Shown here piece by piece: positions 62,380 through 64,000 of a stretch of 64,000 bases of DNA. Each line of letters opens with the position of its first letter. Positions within the stretch are counted from its first letter, which is position 1. Origin of the DNA: Luscinia megarhynchos (lineage: Eukaryota > Chordata > Aves > Passeriformes > Turdidae); NCBI GenBank assembly GCA_034336665.1, contig CM067591.1, forward strand, positions 930,001 to 994,000. The letters are read 5' to 3'. The position numbers and the translations under genes are program-made. The notes beneath the pieces are model-generated. The model did no database searches and was not told the origin of the DNA. It worked only from the letters and a program-made list of their open reading frames with translations.

Positions 62380-62467
62380 GCCGCCCCGCCAGCGCTGGCC
62401 CAGCCCCGGCCCGGCCCGGGGTGGCGGCGGCGGCCCCGCGGCGCAGGGCCCGGCCCGGCGCGGCCCG
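62380..62467 (+). other. R3HDM2: Candidate non-coding exon 1 of R3HDM2
   Basis: A strong donor, CCCG followed by GTAAGTGCGG, begins at 62468 in the CpG island; no ATG with a plausible frame precedes it. The exon start is not defined. Identity rests on position only: human R3HDM2 lies divergently next to INHBC. The sequence itself contains no R3H coding exon. Confidence 0.4.
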
Positions 62468-62624
62468 GTAAGTGCGGCGGGGGCGGGGGGAGCGCGGGGC
62501 GGTGGCGCTGCGGCGGGCGCGGCGGGGATGCTCCCGGTTCTTGCCCCCGCGGGGGCGGCGCGGCTCGGGGCTGCTCCCGCCGGGGCGCTCGGTGCGGCTG
62601 CCGGGCCGGGCTGCCCCGCTCGGG

Positions 62625-62890
62625 GTCCGGTTCGTGATCTCCCCGCTCGGGGTCCGGTTCCCGCTCGGGGTCCGGTTCGTGATATCCCCGCTCGGGGTCC
62701 GGTTCGTGATATCCCCACTCGGGGTCCGGTTCCCGCTCGGGGTCCGGTTCCCGCTCGGGGTCCGGTTCCTGATCTCCCCGCTCGGGGTCCGGTTCCCTCG
62801 CAGGGTCCGGTTCGTGATCTCCCCGCTCGGGGGTCGCTCGGTGCGGGCTCCCGGGCCGGGGCTGCCCCGCTCGGGGGTCGGTTCCCTCTC
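62625..62890. repeat. Minisatellite of CTCGGGGTCCGGTTC modules
   Basis: About 11 modules alternating CCCGCTCGGGGTCCGGTT with GTGATATCCC or GTGATCTCCC spacers, in the CpG island just after the donor. Confidence 0.9.
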
Positions 62891-62959
62891 GGAGGTCGCT
62901 CTCTGCTGTTCCTGGTCTCCTCTCTCGAGGAGGGCTCGGTGCGGGCTCCAACCCTGCCC

Positions 62960-63265
62960 GTCCTGGGGTCCCGGTTCCTTCCCTTCCCTTCTCGGGGTCC
63001 AACTCTTGCCCTTCCCTTCTCGGGGTCCCATTCCTTCCCTTCCCCTCTTGAGGTTCCTTCCCTGCCCCTCCCGGGGTCTCACTCCTTCCCTGGCCCTCTC
63101 GAGGTTCCTTCCCTGCCCCTCTCGGGGTCTCAATTCCTGCCCTACCCCTCTCGGGGTCTCGTTCCTTCCCTGCCCCTCTCGGGGGTCCCTCTCCTGCCCC
63201 TCCCTGGGTCCCGGTTCCTTCCCTGCCCCTCTCGAGGTTCCTTCCCTGCCCTCCCGGGGGTCCCT
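62960..63265. repeat. Minisatellite of CCTTCCCTGCCCCTCTCGGGG modules
   Basis: About ten units of roughly 30 bp with GGTCTCAATT, GGTCCCATT and AGGTTCC variants; follows the previous array after a short gap. Confidence 0.88.
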
Positions 63266-63269
63266 CCCG

Positions 63270-64000
63270 AGGGTCCCTCCCGGTGCCGCCGTCCCGGACA
63301 CGCTGGCGGAGCACGTGCGGCCGGAGCTGCCGCCCCGGGGGCTCGGCTGGTGCCGCCGGGAGCCGCAGGCGGGAGAGGAGACGGGCTGGGCAGTTCTGCT
63401 TGTGTCCTGCTGTCCTCACGGACACCCACTTCGCTTTGAAATGCTTTTCCTGGCAGGGATTCCCAGCCCTGGGTGGTGTGGAGGGTCCAGAGGGTCTGTG
63501 CTGGTGGGATATGTGGAAAGGTGGTTTGGTTTGGGTTGTTTTTTTTGATGTTTCAATCCCCAGAACTTTTAAATATTCCCAGTGATTTTATTTTTGGTAG
63601 CTGTAGGAATTTGGGCTGAGGGTCAGAGTTGCTTCTGTCCCCTGGCAGGAGGCGAGTTGATGTTAATTAAAGTGTTAGTTAAAGCATCCTCAGGTCTGTT
63701 TGAAATGTGCTGGTGGAAGTTTCTCCTTCTGATCTGATGGAGCTGCTGGGTTGTGGGAAGGACCAGAATCCTCATTGCTCATTCCTGAACACTTTGGCTC
63801 TTGGGGGAATTTAAAATTCCTGGCTTCCAGTTTGGTGTCCTGGCTCAAACCTCCCTCCCCTCATCCAGGATCTCCCTGTGGTGGTTCCTAATCCCGGGAG
63901 CTGATTTACCTCTGCCTAATCCCACTGACCTGTTGCTGTAGGGATCCTCTTAACGCTGGCTCAGCTCAGGGGCACAGGAGCTTTTCCATGAGCTCTGTTC
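63270..64000 (+). other. Start of the probable R3HDM2 intron 1
   Basis: CpG density fades and AT content rises to the window end. No exon, repeat family or element recognised. Confidence 0.4.

Larger units (their letters stand above)
62040..62950 (+). promoter_or_regulatory. CpG-island promoter of the R3HDM2-type gene
   Basis: Dense CpG, TATA-less, with the 17-mer TGACGCAGCGCGCACG-type word in two copies near 62229 and 62252 (CRE/ATF-like TGACGCA cores) and an alternating CG run at 62206-62216. Head-to-head with INHBC about 1.3 kb away. Confidence 0.6.

Noticed and set aside
61799..63301. 500-codon minus-strand frame
   Set aside because: Repeats short patterns dictated by the minisatellites at 62625-62890 and 62960-63265, and it overlaps the island opposite to the donor at 62468.

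Overview
The window is nuclear DNA from a bird, most likely a passerine microchromosome. Three things point this way: interrupted vertebrate genes with very short introns, at least seven CR1 LINE 3' fragments, and high GC content with an extraordinary number of tandem arrays and LTR-like insertions. There are no bacterial features. I read the genes by tracing exons through splice sites and by conservation; most long open frames are artefacts of GC-rich or tandemly repeated sequence.

Left block (1-20.5 kb): an alpha-tubulin/peripherin cluster. At the left edge is the ATG-only first exon and promoter of a minus-strand alpha-tubulin gene whose body lies outside the window. Next come a complete minus-strand alpha-tubulin of 451 aa (TUBA1A/1B type, 4415-8101), a plus-strand alpha-tubulin (TUBA1C type, 13278-16715, about 449 aa if six frame-disrupting insertion sites in exons 2-3 are assembly errors), and plus-strand peripherin (PRPH, 17836-20505). 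Order and orientation match human 12q13 (TUBA1B-, TUBA1A-, TUBA1C+, PRPH+).

Centre and right (22-64 kb): GLI1 (minus, 11 coding exons, 1250 aa, 22654-32816), INHBE (minus, 47603-49198), INHBC (minus, 58905-61098), then a CpG island and non-coding first exon that by position should be R3HDM2 (plus, about 62.4 kb). This is the human R3HDM2-INHBC-INHBE-GLI1 block, inverted. In human the tubulin/PRPH block and the GLI1 block are several megabases apart, so the PRPH-GLI1 interval (20.5-22.6 kb) is a synteny junction. It carries a 172-bp duplication and a 650-bp AT-rich satellite-like island.

Functionally the window joins cytoskeletal genes (tubulin heterodimer subunits and a neuronal intermediate filament), the Hedgehog-pathway transcription factor GLI1, and two TGF-beta family ligand genes (activin/inhibin beta-E and beta-C, mainly hepatic in mammals). 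Spacers and introns are filled with tandem arrays of 8- to 172-bp units. Several arrays can be traced to CR1: one is an expansion of a 15-bp segment inside a CR1 copy, another is a 1-kb expansion of the CR1 3'-terminal octamer.
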